DNA of 64,000 nt, from the NCBI GenBank assembly GCA_024234955.1, contig JACKNK010000002.1, positions 558,001 through 622,000 of the forward strand. Direction: 5' to 3'. The stretch is from Gammaproteobacteria bacterium. Lineage in GTDB: Bacteria > Pseudomonadota > Gammaproteobacteria > JACKNK01. Positions 11,401 to 19,634 of this stretch are shown piece by piece. The notes under the pieces were generated by a model, which made no database searches, was not told where the DNA came from, and saw only the letters and a program-made list of their open reading frames with translations. The position numbers were made by a program, and so were the translations under genes. The first letter of the stretch is position 1, and each line of letters opens with the position of its first letter.

Positions 11401-12949
11401 CCGGGCTGGCAAGGACCTGCATCGGCGTCTTGTGGTCGATCAGGACTTCGCCGGTCTCCGGACGCTGATCGTTGACGACAATGCGATTTCCCGAGAAATC
11501 CTTACCCGCATGGCAGAGAGCTTCGGCTTCGCGGTCACCGAGGTGGCCAGCGGTGCCGAAGCCCTGGAGGAGCTGCGCACGGCGCAACGTGAGAAAACGC
11601 CGTACCGGCTGATGCTGCTCGACTGGAAGATGCCAGGCATGACTGGCATCGAGCTTGCCGCCCGGGTGCGCGAGGAGCCGACCGTGCTGGGTAAGCCACA
11701 GATGATCATGATTTCGGCGTATGGGCGTGAGGAACTGTTCCAGCAGGCGGAATTACTCCAGCTGAGTGGCTATCTGGTGAAACCGGTTAATGCGTCGATG
11801 TTGTTCGACACCGTAATGCACGCGTTTGGCAGACAGGTCGAGTCCGGGCCGCGCACCAGCCTGGGAATGACTCCGCAGGCGCCGGATGGGATTCGTGGTG
11901 CGCATCTTCTTCTGGTCGAGGACAACGACATCAACCAGGAGGTTGCCACCGAGATACTGCAGCAGGCCGGATTCAAGGTCAGTGTTGCTGGAAACGGCAA
12001 GATTGCACTCGACATGCTCGATGCTGCGCCGACGGCCTACGACGGCGTGCTCATGGATATGCACATGCCGGTCATGGACGGGCTGGAGGCTACCCGGCAG
12101 CTCCGTGCCCAGGAGCGATTCGCGAACTTGCCGATATTGGCGATGACCGCTGCGGCGCTGGCCGAAGAAAAGGCGCGTTGTTTTGAAGCCGGCATGAACG
12201 CGCACATCGCCAAGCCCATCGACGTTCACGAGCTGGTGGAGACGCTGACCGAGTGGGTCAATCCCTCGCATCGCCTAGGAACGGATGTGGGTGAGGGCAA
12301 GTCGGGTGAGACACCGGTCGGGGATGCGCTGCCGGTTATTCCGGGGCTCAATACCGAAATCGGGCTTACCCATACTGGCGGGAATGTCGGGCTTTATCAG
12401 CGGATTCTGGGCAAGTTTCAGAACGGTCAGGCCGATGTCTGCGCACGCATTCGCAGGGCACTGTCGGACGGTGACCAAGAGACAGCGACCCGGGAGGCGC
12501 ATACCTTGAAAGGTGTTGCCGGGAATATTGGCGCCACGGAAATAGTTCCCTTGGCGGCGCTTCTGGAAAAACAACTCAAACAGGGAGGCAGGGATGTAGA
12601 GGTCGGGTTACGGGATCTCGAAAAGGCCTTGGCCCGCATCGTCGAAGGCTTGCGTGGCGGGATTCAGAACGCTGCGGACAACTCCGCAATGGGAGATGCG
12701 CCGGAGACCCTGGATCTGACGCAGGTGATTAACGCTCTGGCGGATTTGCGGCTCCGCCTGGAGCAGGATGACGCCGACGCTGCGGATGAGCTCGAGGCGT
12801 TACAGAGGCAGTTGGCCGGTGTGTCGGTTGGCGGGGCCCGCGAACGCCTTGTGGCAGCGGTATCGAGCTACGATTTCGAGACGGCGTTGTCTGCCCTGGA
12901 TGAGCTGGAATCGTTGGTTTCTGCCTTGTCAGAGAAGCCGTTGTCATGA
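5474..12949 (+). CDS. Giant membrane hybrid histidine kinase with three tandem SBP_bac_3 sensors, Cache-like, PAS, GAF, two receivers and HPt
   Basis: At 2491 residues this is far longer than usual EvgS/BvgS-type kinases. A signal peptide (about 1-32) precedes three periplasmic solute-binding domains of the amino-acid-binder type (about 35-260, 262-485 and 511-735). Two close membrane spans follow (about 757-776 and 794-817), then a large extracytoplasmic segment resembling a dCache sensor (about 818-1128) and a third span (1129-1155). The cytoplasmic part has PAS (1184-1300), PAS (1301-1416), GAF (1426-1593), PAS (1612-1730), HisKA with His1759, HATPase, receivers with Asp2050 and Asp2195, HPt with His2343, and the tail module. 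The phosphotransfer residues all look intact. The start overlaps the previous stop in an ATGA and the end overlaps the next start in the same way. Such sensors probably read periplasmic metabolites, directly or through binding proteins; the signal is unknown. Confidence 0.93.
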   Translation: MMPVLRRFQGLFGVPLRAILLSLLSLSATAQSAPERISIAYCGDCVPFQFTDEGGRPAGMIIDLWRLWERNTGIVIDFHAANWNETLKRVGDGRDAVHAGLFHTDARDRYLDFGDVLARTDTHVFLHQSLPSIVNLNDLSAYRIGVLQGDYVEDFLKSHIPPDAVVGYADYGAIVTDLKRGHLRAFAADTPTGVHYLKHAGLLDEFRLDQTQRLYSNEWRVAVTEGRSDLRSIIADGMAHITDDDRLAIERRWVDLSDVAGDDTALIISLARDDLPFGKMTDQGTAVGLYADYWRLWAKKTGTRIRFAFRDWQDSVDAVRDGIADVHAGIYKDDLYADGLEFAEPYYQVSAALYRRAGDQRLDEPEELAGKRIGVPAPLDPQQLKRFHPTLEFIAFPHYTQAIAALKANEIQAMAGEEPSMDYFLNREGLRGEVVSSRIRLSTRPLYPAVKQGNKALLKKLRAGMNAISLDELAEIEARWVVDPQTHNFKRQAAAHYDFLKTLSDSERAWLAAHPRIRLGSDIAWAPFEWVDKGRLEGLGGQYFQTLSKLTGLAFEAPPVLSWAEMLDRAKAQQIDVVTLLQKTSEREAYLSFTQPYLSIPQVMVRHVDSRWTTPISELPADVKIGVVNGYAIEEVLRSRGFGDRLVRFTNLDDGLTALTRKEIEVFVGNLASINHAIRIRGLSQVEVVGDVGFNLDLAIGVRNDWPELVGILDKALAAITPQERDALYYRAGLLSSDIRDFRGRIGDKEESGTSWPAFLIAAGVLFLTLVLLFLWLRRSDPVKLFGSGRIRVLAGVVVAMLLILVALIAAVGLMVVEQRIRVAEGDAIDTVLGTTQSSYQAWLEGWRFRASVLVGDPQLRRQVEQLLKVPADVSALASNPAQARIRELFEHYAGRVGDMGFFLISPTEITIGSDSDADLGTRNLIAASAGERLDRAFFGETVLVPPLMTEQGKSGDPARSITTRAAMFIITPLRNDRDEVIAVLALGINPYKDFSSLAQAGRVGMSGESYLVNDAGALITASRFEGDLTRLGLVPAGYSSVLNVLVRDPGRSLEAMTLNPFENVAEFPLTQAVSQLLKRRSGRDVEGYRDYRGVLVLGAWTWDEALGVGLITEIDGSEVLSTYRLFRNIVLAVVGTTVFLTLMLTGLTYFFGRAAHRSLTESKQELESRVTARTAELQEREQRMWDMYDNAPTPYASIAPGDGAFQKHNKAFAGLLQRERAEFAHLRWVDLVPDAEGPDVLGEVGGGVALMDRELRVRRADEERLHVLLSAIPVRNDGDAVDEIRLTLIDVTERKAAEKRFAALMESAPDAMVVINRGGELVLVNSQVEKVFGWSRQELLGNKIEMLLPESIRKAHVGFREKFFDEPHTRPMGAGLELTAVRRGGAEFPVEVSLSPIHTDEELLVVAVARDITERRAAEERLARSNRDLATLTLVNEAVMQALTEEQLLHDVCRILVEANDKRFAWIGYEQRDADKRIRQMARYGYEKGFLAGVPYSWAQNKAHQGPTGRAIRSAHHELVADVANDPDYVLWRDAAVDRDYGSVLAVPLSHHGDAFGAITIYAEDAHGFDEDTIQSLQRVADNVAHGVQALRSDQCRLETENERQEAEERSRLLLESVDEGIFGLDDDGRVSFVNPAGARMLGWEPDELIGRRMHALTHHSRPNGLRYPIEECPMHDTYVSGTAHHVDDEVLWRKDGSSFAVEYHSLPMRKAGRLVGAVITYRDVSALKRLAEELRVAKEQADAANAAKGSFLANMSHEIRTPMNAIIGLSHLALGTELNRKQQDYLTKIYGSAQNLLGIINDILDFSKIEAGKLDMESVDFDLQQELDNIASIVGIKAGEKSLEFLVDHPLDLPMSLSGDPLRLSQVIINLANNSVKFTDEGSVTVRIRLVEEDEDGYRMRFEVIDTGIGMTDEQRGRLFKAFSQADASTTRKYGGTGLGLTISQRLVEMMDGEIGVDSVPGEGSTFWFTARFGRAGKDLHRRLVVDQDFAGLRTLIVDDNAISREILTRMAESFGFAVTEVASGAEALEELRTAQREKTPYRLMLLDWKMPGMTGIELAARVREEPTVLGKPQMIMISAYGREELFQQAELLQLSGYLVKPVNASMLFDTVMHAFGRQVESGPRTSLGMTPQAPDGIRGAHLLLVEDNDINQEVATEILQQAGFKVSVAGNGKIALDMLDAAPTAYDGVLMDMHMPVMDGLEATRQLRAQERFANLPILAMTAAALAEEKARCFEAGMNAHIAKPIDVHELVETLTEWVNPSHRLGTDVGEGKSGETPVGDALPVIPGLNTEIGLTHTGGNVGLYQRILGKFQNGQADVCARIRRALSDGDQETATREAHTLKGVAGNIGATEIVPLAALLEKQLKQGGRDVEVGLRDLEKALARIVEGLRGGIQNAADNSAMGDAPETLDLTQVINALADLRLRLEQDDADAADELEALQRQLAGVSVGGARERLVAAVSSYDFETALSALDELESLVSALSEKPLS

Positions 12950-15900
12950 TTCTGTCGTACCACACCGCAACGCGTTTCCGGCATCTGGCAACACATTATC
13001 TTGGCCGTCTGCCGATGCTGTTATTGCTGGGTGCGACGTGGGGATTGCCGGGCGATGCGTTCGCGGGAAACATCAATCTGACCCAGGCTGAGACGGCGTT
13101 CATTGACGCGCATCCGGAAATTGTTCTGGGGCACGACGCGAGTTGGCCTCCGGTCGATTTCGTCGATGAAAACGGCAGGCCCCAAGGGATCACCCCGGGG
13201 TATGTGGAATACCTCAGTGAGGTCACCGGAATCCATTTCAGGTGGGAGTCGGGCGAAAACTGGGCGGACATGATGGCGCGCGCCGAGCGGGGCGAGATCG
13301 ATGTCATTGCCGATATGGCCTGGACCGAGGAGCGGGCCAAGCGCTGGTCCTACGCCCCGGCCTATTTTCGTTCGCCCTATGTGATCATCGCGCGGCGCAG
13401 CGAGAATCAGGTCGACGGAATCGGTGACCTTGGGGGCAAAGTGATCGCCGCAGTCGATGCATTCAAGCTCACCAGGCTGATTCAGAGCGACTATCCGGAT
13501 TATCACCTGCACATCGTCAAAAGCCCGCTCGAGGCCTTGTTGGCGGTGTCGCGTAAGGAGGCGGACTTCTACATCGGAAATCAGGCGGTGGCCCTGAGGC
13601 TGGCGGAACGTGAACGGCTGCTCAATCTGAAAGTCCTGTCGGACGCAGGGATTGGATCTTCAACGGTCCATTTTGCTGTTCGTAAGGATTGGCCGGAACT
13701 CGAATCCATCATCACCAAGGCACTTTCGCTGATGCCGCAGGCGCGAGTCCAGGCCATTGAACGTCGCTGGTTGGAGATCCAGGACGCGCCGGTCTCCCCG
13801 GCGCAAGGCAGCTCCCTGAACCGGCTCAGCACCGAACAGCTTGTCTGGTTGGAGACGCATCCTACTGTGCGTATCGGATGGGAGGCCGATTGGCCTCCCT
13901 ACGATTTCGTCGATGCCAGCGGGAATCCCAGCGGCATGACAATCGATTACTTGCGACTTTTCGAGGCCCAGCTGGGCCTACATTTCGAGATCATCCATGA
14001 CCGAAACTGGAGTGGCCTGCTCGAAGGCATGAAGAATGGTGAACTGGATATGCTTGCCGGGGCCTGGCGCAATGCCGATCGGGAAGGGTATATGGATTTT
14101 CTGCGCCCGTATGCGCAGACCCGGCATTACCTCTTTGTGCGCAGTGACCGCACGGACATCAACAGCTATTCAGATCTGTCGGGGCGGCGTGTTGCCATGA
14201 TCCGTGGTTATGAAACCGAACAGGCGATCCGCGACACCGGGTTGGTGGTGGAATTTGTCTACGCAGATAGCCTGCGCGAGGCGCTTGATCTGCTTATCAA
14301 TGGTCAGGCGGACGCCTATGTGGGCGATGGCAATGTGGTTCTGTATCACCTGGATACCAATACTCAGGCCCATATCCGCAGCGTCGCTCCGGCGGGTCTC
14401 CCGATCCGTTCTGTGCACATGACGGTTCGCAAGGACTGGCCCATCCTCAGCAGCATTCTCAATCAGGTCCTCTATGACATGGACCCGTTGACCCGGGTGG
14501 AAATCCGGCGACGTTGGTTAAATCTGTTGTCCGTCGATGCCCCGGAAAAGAAATCCTCTCTGATCGAGCTCAACAATGAGGAGGCCAATTGGCTGAAGCA
14601 GCACCCGGTCATCCGTGTCGGTGCCGACCCTGCCTGGCCGCCGATCGATTTCACCGACGCGTCGGGAAAACAGACGGGTATTTCCTGGGATTATCTCGAC
14701 CTGATCGCGCAGCGCCTGGGGGTGAGCTTCGAATTGCAGCGGGGTTTGAGCTGGAAACAGGTCCTGGAAGCGGCGAAGAACCGTGAACTGGATGTGGTGT
14801 CCGCAGTCACGCCCTCCGAGGAGCGTCGCAGTTATCTCGATTTCACCCAGGATTTCCTGAATTCGCCACAGGTTGTCTTCACCCGTATCGACATGCCCTT
14901 CATCTCCGGGTTCGCTGCGCTGGAAGGCCGGAAGGTTGCGGCGATCCGCGATTACTACATTGCGAACTGGCTAAAAGCCAACCATCCAGACATTGAGCTG
15001 GTGGAGGTGGATGGGCCGGTCGAGGGGTTGAACGCCGTTTCGGTCGGCGAAGTCGACGCCTTTGTCGGGAACCTGATCACCACTAGCTACGCGATCCAGA
15101 CCACGGGGATCGGTAACATCAAGGTCGCGGCGTACACCGGTGAGACGCACGACACCAGTTTCGGCGTGCGCTCCGATTGGCCCATTTTCAGCCGACTCAT
15201 GCGGCGGGCGATGGCGTCCATCACTGAGGAAGAGCGCAATGCCATCAATCGCCGTTGGCAGAGCCTGAAGGTCGAGGAGGCCGTCGATACCCGTCTGATC
15301 TGGCAGATGTTCGCGGCCATGCTGGCGATCGTCTTGCTCGCCGGCGCATGGATTGTGATTCAGCGACGTCAACAAAAGGCTCTGGCCGAGAGCGAAGCGC
15401 GGTTTCGTCATGTGGTGGAAGGCTTTGGCGCCGGTTATTTTTTCTACGCCCATGATCGGGGGGGCGTGTTTACCTACCTCAGTCCATCCGTGGAAGACAT
15501 CATGGGGTATCCAGTCGCGGAGGTGATGCAGCAGCATTACAGTGCCTACCTGACCGACTCGGACACCAATCGTCAGGCCAGGGAATGCACGCAACGCAGT
15601 CTGCGCGGCGAGGTCACGCCTTCCTACACGGTGGAGATACGTCATCGTGATTCGACGATCCGCTATCTGGAGGTCTCCGAGGTGCCGGTGGTCGAGAAGG
15701 ATGGGAAAGTCATTGGGGTCGAGGGTATCGCCCATGATGTGACCGACCGCAAACGTATCGAGGCACAGGCAGAAAGCGAACGCGAGACCTTGCAGCGCAT
15801 TCTGGACAGCAGCCCGGCGGGTGTCGGTATCGTTCAGGATGGGATTCTGGTAATGCGCAACCGGCGACTTCAGCAGATGAGTCGGATACAACTCGGTGAC

Positions 15901-18219
15901 TCGGCCGAAAGCGCCTACGCGGACCCTGCGCTGCGCCCCAACGTGGTCGAGCATTTGCAGGATTCCGATGCGCTCAGCGATGTGGAAGTCCAGCTTTTGA
16001 ATCCGGCGGGAAAACCCCTGGATACGCTCGCGACCTACATCTGGATCGAATACAACGGCCACCCGGCAGTGCTGGGCTGGTTCTACGATGTCACCGACAT
16101 CAAGCAGGCGCGGGAGGCCGCGCTTGCCGCCAGTCGTACGAAGTCCGACTTCCTTGCCAATATGTCGCATGAAATTCGCACTCCGATGAATGCGGTGATC
16201 GGACTGTCGCATCTGGCGCTGGATACCGACCTCAAACCCCGGCAGCGCGATTACCTGACCAAGATTCATGCGTCGGCAAGGAATCTGCTCGGCATCATCA
16301 ACGATATCCTCGATTTTTCTAAGATCGAGGCCGGCAAGTTGGTCATCGAAACGACCGATTTCGCGCTACGCAAGGTCTTTGATGATGTGCTCGATGTGCT
16401 GCGGGTAAAGACCGACGCGAAAAACCTGTCGTTGACGCTGGAGATGGACGACGCCATCCCCGAGGTTTTGCAGGGCGATCCCCTGCGCCTCGGGCAGGTG
16501 ATCACCAACCTCGGCATCAACGCCGTTAAGTTCACTGAATCCGGTGGGATCACCCTGCGTGTTTTTCCGGTGGAATCGGTCGAGCCGTCCGGGGCGCATC
16601 GGTTGCGCTTTGAGGTGATCGATACCGGCATTGGCTTGAACGCGGAGCAGAAAGGCCGATTGTTCCAATCGTTCTCCCAGGCCGATACCTCCACCACGCG
16701 TAAATACGGCGGCACCGGCCTGGGGTTGGCGATTTCCAAGAACCTGGTGACGCTGATGCATGGCGAGATCGGTGTGGAGTCGGAGCCGGGTCAGGGCTCG
16801 ATCTTCTGGTTTACCGCCCGATTTGCTCCCGGCACTCGCGGCGCCATTCGCTCGGCAGAACTGACCGAAACGGATGCGAAGGCAAGAGAAAGTCTTGGCG
16901 GCGCACGTCTGCTTCTGGTCGAGGACAACGAGATCAATCAGCAGGTCGCGTCCGAATTGCTGCAGCAGGTCGGCGCGCAGGTGGTTGTTGCCAACAACGG
17001 CCAGGAAGGCGTGGCTGCGGTGTTTGCACAGGATCCGGATCATTTTGATGCGGTGCTGATGGATGTGCAGATGCCGATCATGGACGGCTATACGGCGACC
17101 CGAGCAATTCGTGCTAATGCACGTTACGGCGGTTTGCCAGTGATTGCTATGACCGCCAACGCGATGGTCGTCGACCGTGAGAATGCCAAGTCTGCTGGTA
17201 TGAGCGACCATATCCCCAAGCCGATCGAACCGGACCTCCTTTACACGACACTCGCTCGCTTCGTCACCGTGCCTGAATCCCGCCGTACAAAGGCCGTGCG
17301 GCCCGAGACGGATGCGATGAACGGCGCTGCAATCACGCTGCCAACCCTCGCCGGCATTGATACCGAAACCGGACTGCGCCGTATGGGGGGGAATGCAAAA
17401 GCGTATCTGCGCTTGTTGCGCAGCTTCCGGGAGTCTCAGAAAGCGGCGGTGCCGCGTATTCAGGTGCCTTTCAATGCGGGCGATACGAATACCGCGATGC
17501 GCGAGGCCCATACCTTGAAAGGGGTCGCAGGGAATATTGGCGCCGACCAGGTTCACGACGCCGCCGAGACCCTCGAGCACGCGATCCGAAGCGGCGAACG
17601 CGACATCTTCAAGCCGACGGTGGCGCTCCTGGAAAGTTTGCGGCAGGTGTCGCAGTCGCTTGAATTGCTGGACGGGCTGGATAGCGAAGGCCATGAGATT
17701 TCGGTCTCTAGCAGGGAGGTCGACCCACGACGGATAGCCCAAACGTTCGCGGAATTACGCGCGCTGCTGAACGAATCCGATGCGGATTCGGTACATCCTT
17801 TGTATGCGCTCAAGGACATGCTCGCGGGCCGTGACGACGCCGACGCCCTGGACGGGATATCTAGGGCCATAGATCAATACGACTTCGACCTTGCGATCAA
17901 AAGGCTCGATGAGATCGTGCTGCCCGATGGAAGGGGGCAGGAACCGGTGCGCGATGTCGAAACGATCCTAGAGCGGCTGCAGCATTGTCTGGACGATTCA
18001 GATGCCGGCGCGATCGACGAAGTGGATCGGTTGTTGTCGCAGATCACCGATTCCTCATTGGAGCCGTGTCTGCGCCGATTGGCCGATGCGGTTGCGGGCT
18101 ACGATTACGATAATGCTGGCGAGATGCTCGCCGAGATCAAGGCGAAGCTTGGATCAATCAGCCTGACTCACGCGCAACCAGGAGGCGTGGAGCGAGACGT
18201 AGAGGCTGGTGGAGATTAA
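12946..18219 (+). CDS. BvgS/EvgS-like hybrid histidine kinase with three SBP_bac_3 domains, two PAS domains, receiver and HPt
   Basis: This 1757-residue protein has an N-terminal signal or anchor segment. Three periplasmic solute-binding domains follow (about 60-285, 306-530 and 555-780), each opening with a WPP(V/Y/I)DF(V/T)D motif typical of SBP_bac_3 sensors. One membrane span (784-808) leads to two PAS domains (819-943 and 948-1050), HisKA with His1075, HATPase with GTGLGLAIS, one receiver (Asp1373) and HPt (His1522 in AHTLKGVAGNIGA). After the HPt the helical tail module occurs twice (about 1591-1660 and 1668-1736). BvgS and EvgS normally have two such sensor domains, so three is an expansion. 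The ATG overlaps the previous stop as ATGA. The 3' end overlaps the diguanylate cyclase start by 11 bp, which suggests that one polycistronic message carries sensors and a c-di-GMP output. Confidence 0.93.
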   Translation: MILSYHTATRFRHLATHYLGRLPMLLLLGATWGLPGDAFAGNINLTQAETAFIDAHPEIVLGHDASWPPVDFVDENGRPQGITPGYVEYLSEVTGIHFRWESGENWADMMARAERGEIDVIADMAWTEERAKRWSYAPAYFRSPYVIIARRSENQVDGIGDLGGKVIAAVDAFKLTRLIQSDYPDYHLHIVKSPLEALLAVSRKEADFYIGNQAVALRLAERERLLNLKVLSDAGIGSSTVHFAVRKDWPELESIITKALSLMPQARVQAIERRWLEIQDAPVSPAQGSSLNRLSTEQLVWLETHPTVRIGWEADWPPYDFVDASGNPSGMTIDYLRLFEAQLGLHFEIIHDRNWSGLLEGMKNGELDMLAGAWRNADREGYMDFLRPYAQTRHYLFVRSDRTDINSYSDLSGRRVAMIRGYETEQAIRDTGLVVEFVYADSLREALDLLINGQADAYVGDGNVVLYHLDTNTQAHIRSVAPAGLPIRSVHMTVRKDWPILSSILNQVLYDMDPLTRVEIRRRWLNLLSVDAPEKKSSLIELNNEEANWLKQHPVIRVGADPAWPPIDFTDASGKQTGISWDYLDLIAQRLGVSFELQRGLSWKQVLEAAKNRELDVVSAVTPSEERRSYLDFTQDFLNSPQVVFTRIDMPFISGFAALEGRKVAAIRDYYIANWLKANHPDIELVEVDGPVEGLNAVSVGEVDAFVGNLITTSYAIQTTGIGNIKVAAYTGETHDTSFGVRSDWPIFSRLMRRAMASITEEERNAINRRWQSLKVEEAVDTRLIWQMFAAMLAIVLLAGAWIVIQRRQQKALAESEARFRHVVEGFGAGYFFYAHDRGGVFTYLSPSVEDIMGYPVAEVMQQHYSAYLTDSDTNRQARECTQRSLRGEVTPSYTVEIRHRDSTIRYLEVSEVPVVEKDGKVIGVEGIAHDVTDRKRIEAQAESERETLQRILDSSPAGVGIVQDGILVMRNRRLQQMSRIQLGDSAESAYADPALRPNVVEHLQDSDALSDVEVQLLNPAGKPLDTLATYIWIEYNGHPAVLGWFYDVTDIKQAREAALAASRTKSDFLANMSHEIRTPMNAVIGLSHLALDTDLKPRQRDYLTKIHASARNLLGIINDILDFSKIEAGKLVIETTDFALRKVFDDVLDVLRVKTDAKNLSLTLEMDDAIPEVLQGDPLRLGQVITNLGINAVKFTESGGITLRVFPVESVEPSGAHRLRFEVIDTGIGLNAEQKGRLFQSFSQADTSTTRKYGGTGLGLAISKNLVTLMHGEIGVESEPGQGSIFWFTARFAPGTRGAIRSAELTETDAKARESLGGARLLLVEDNEINQQVASELLQQVGAQVVVANNGQEGVAAVFAQDPDHFDAVLMDVQMPIMDGYTATRAIRANARYGGLPVIAMTANAMVVDRENAKSAGMSDHIPKPIEPDLLYTTLARFVTVPESRRTKAVRPETDAMNGAAITLPTLAGIDTETGLRRMGGNAKAYLRLLRSFRESQKAAVPRIQVPFNAGDTNTAMREAHTLKGVAGNIGADQVHDAAETLEHAIRSGERDIFKPTVALLESLRQVSQSLELLDGLDSEGHEISVSSREVDPRRIAQTFAELRALLNESDADSVHPLYALKDMLAGRDDADALDGISRAIDQYDFDLAIKRLDEIVLPDGRGQEPVRDVETILERLQHCLDDSDAGAIDEVDRLLSQITDSSLEPCLRRLADAVAGYDYDNAGEMLAEIKAKLGSISLTHAQPGGVERDVEAGGD

Positions 18220-19522
18220 GTTGCAGGCCAAAAACAAAACCATAGAGCACGCCGCCAACCAGGCGATCTCGGGTGCGCCCGGCACCGGGTTCCTGTTTGC
18301 CGGATTGAGCGCGATTGTCCTGTTCATGCTCGCTGTTGCCAGCTTGGGGTTGTATCACTCGGCGCGGATCGGCGAAGACCTGGGTGCGGTGGTCGATGTC
18401 GACATCAGCCGGATGGAACTCGTGCGAAAGATGCGCGACGCGGCCCGTGAACGGGTCACCGTGCTGCATACCATTGCCGATACTGCCGATCCTTTTGAAC
18501 GGGAGGCCCTGATCGGTAAGTTTTACGGATTGGGAACGGTGTTTCTGCGCAATCGCGAGCTTTTGATCGAGCAGGCGCTGGATGCGACCGAGAGCGGGTT
18601 GCTGGAACGGCATCGACAGATGGCCATTGAATTTGCGCCGCAGCAGCGCGAGGTATTGCGCCTGATCGAGGAGGATCAGATCGATTCCGCACGCGAGTTG
18701 TTGGTTCAAGACGCGGTGCCGAACCAGTTGGGGGCGCTGGTTTTATTGGAGTCCTTCATCGAGTACGAACGGGATCGTTCCCAGCGAGTGTTGGCGCACG
18801 CCCAAGAGATGGCAGCGCAAACCAGGACGCATATCGCGCTGGTCACTGCATTGGGGGTTCTGGTCAGTCTTGGCATCGCAATCGTGCTGCACCGTCATTT
18901 GCGCAAATTGCTGGAAACACTGGTGCTGGCGCGGGATGGGCTGGAGCTGCGTGTCGAAGAACGGACTCGGGAACTGACCGAGGCCAAGGATGAACTGCGA
19001 CGGCTTGCACATTTCGATAGCCTGACCGGTTTGCCGAATCGGGCGTTGTTCAGCGAGATGCTTGAAAAATCGCTGCCGCGCGCCCGGCGAAACAATGCGT
19101 CCGTCGCCTTATTGTTTATCGATCTCGACGGCTTTAAAGCGGTCAACGACAACTATGGGCACGACGTTGGCGACGCTTTGCTTCGGGAAGCAGCGGCCCG
19201 GATGCAGGCCCTTCTTCGTGGGGAGGATATGGTGGCCCGCTTGGGTGGCGATGAATTTACGGTTGTTCTTGCCGACATGGAAAATGCCCACAATGGCGCG
19301 GCAACGGTGGCTCAGAAGATCATCGACAGCATCTCGCAACCGTTCATGATCAATGAGATCGAGTGCGGTGTGAATGCCAGTATCGGTGTCGCGTTGTTCC
19401 CGGCCGATGCGGAAGATGCCGACGCGCTGATCCGGGCGGCCGATCAGGCGATGTATCGGGTCAAGCAGCATGGCAAGAACCACTATTTGTTCCATGCCCC
19501 TGAACATTCCGATGATGCTTGA
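18209..19522 (+). CDS. Membrane diguanylate cyclase (4HB-MCP-like sensor plus GGDEF)
   Basis: This 437-residue protein should make cyclic di-GMP. A first membrane span (about 28-50) is followed by a helical periplasmic segment of the four-helix-bundle MCP type, a second span (about 208-228) and a coiled coil. The GGDEF domain (about 275-432) has an intact GGDEF at 346-350. An RxxD inhibitory-site motif (RGED) lies five residues before it, so product feedback is expected. The reading frame can start at the GTG at 18209, which overlaps the preceding kinase by 11 bp, or at the TTG at 18221. The GTG is chosen but is not certain. The operon position suggests it is produced together with the upstream kinases. 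Nothing in the sequence shows a direct phosphotransfer link, since it has no receiver of its own. Confidence 0.92.
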   Translation: MEIKLQAKNKTIEHAANQAISGAPGTGFLFAGLSAIVLFMLAVASLGLYHSARIGEDLGAVVDVDISRMELVRKMRDAARERVTVLHTIADTADPFEREALIGKFYGLGTVFLRNRELLIEQALDATESGLLERHRQMAIEFAPQQREVLRLIEEDQIDSARELLVQDAVPNQLGALVLLESFIEYERDRSQRVLAHAQEMAAQTRTHIALVTALGVLVSLGIAIVLHRHLRKLLETLVLARDGLELRVEERTRELTEAKDELRRLAHFDSLTGLPNRALFSEMLEKSLPRARRNNASVALLFIDLDGFKAVNDNYGHDVGDALLREAAARMQALLRGEDMVARLGGDEFTVVLADMENAHNGAATVAQKIIDSISQPFMINEIECGVNASIGVALFPADAEDADALIRAADQAMYRVKQHGKNHYLFHAPEHSDDA

Positions 19523-19544
19523 TGAAAATCAGCAAGCATCATCG
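19510..19544 (+). terminator. Perfect 12-bp hairpin over the stop codon of the GGDEF gene
   Basis: Bases 19510-19521 (CGATGATGCTTG) are exactly complementary to 19533-19544 across an 11-nt loop, and the left arm contains part of the stop codon. No thymine run follows, so this is not a classic intrinsic terminator. It could be a processing or mRNA-stabilising hairpin that separates the kinase/cyclase message from the receiver/HD-GYP pair. Confidence 0.45.
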
Positions 19545-19634
19545 TCAAAATGATCGTCTTATGAAACAACCCCGTCTATCGTTTCAGAGGACACCCCTTC
19601 GCATTGCCCACCACCTTTTTCAGGACAGTCACCC

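Noticed and set aside
16366..17742. 458-codon minus-strand frame inside the third kinase
   Set aside because: It is the complement of HisKA, HATPase, receiver and HPt coding sequence with all catalytic motifs on the plus strand.
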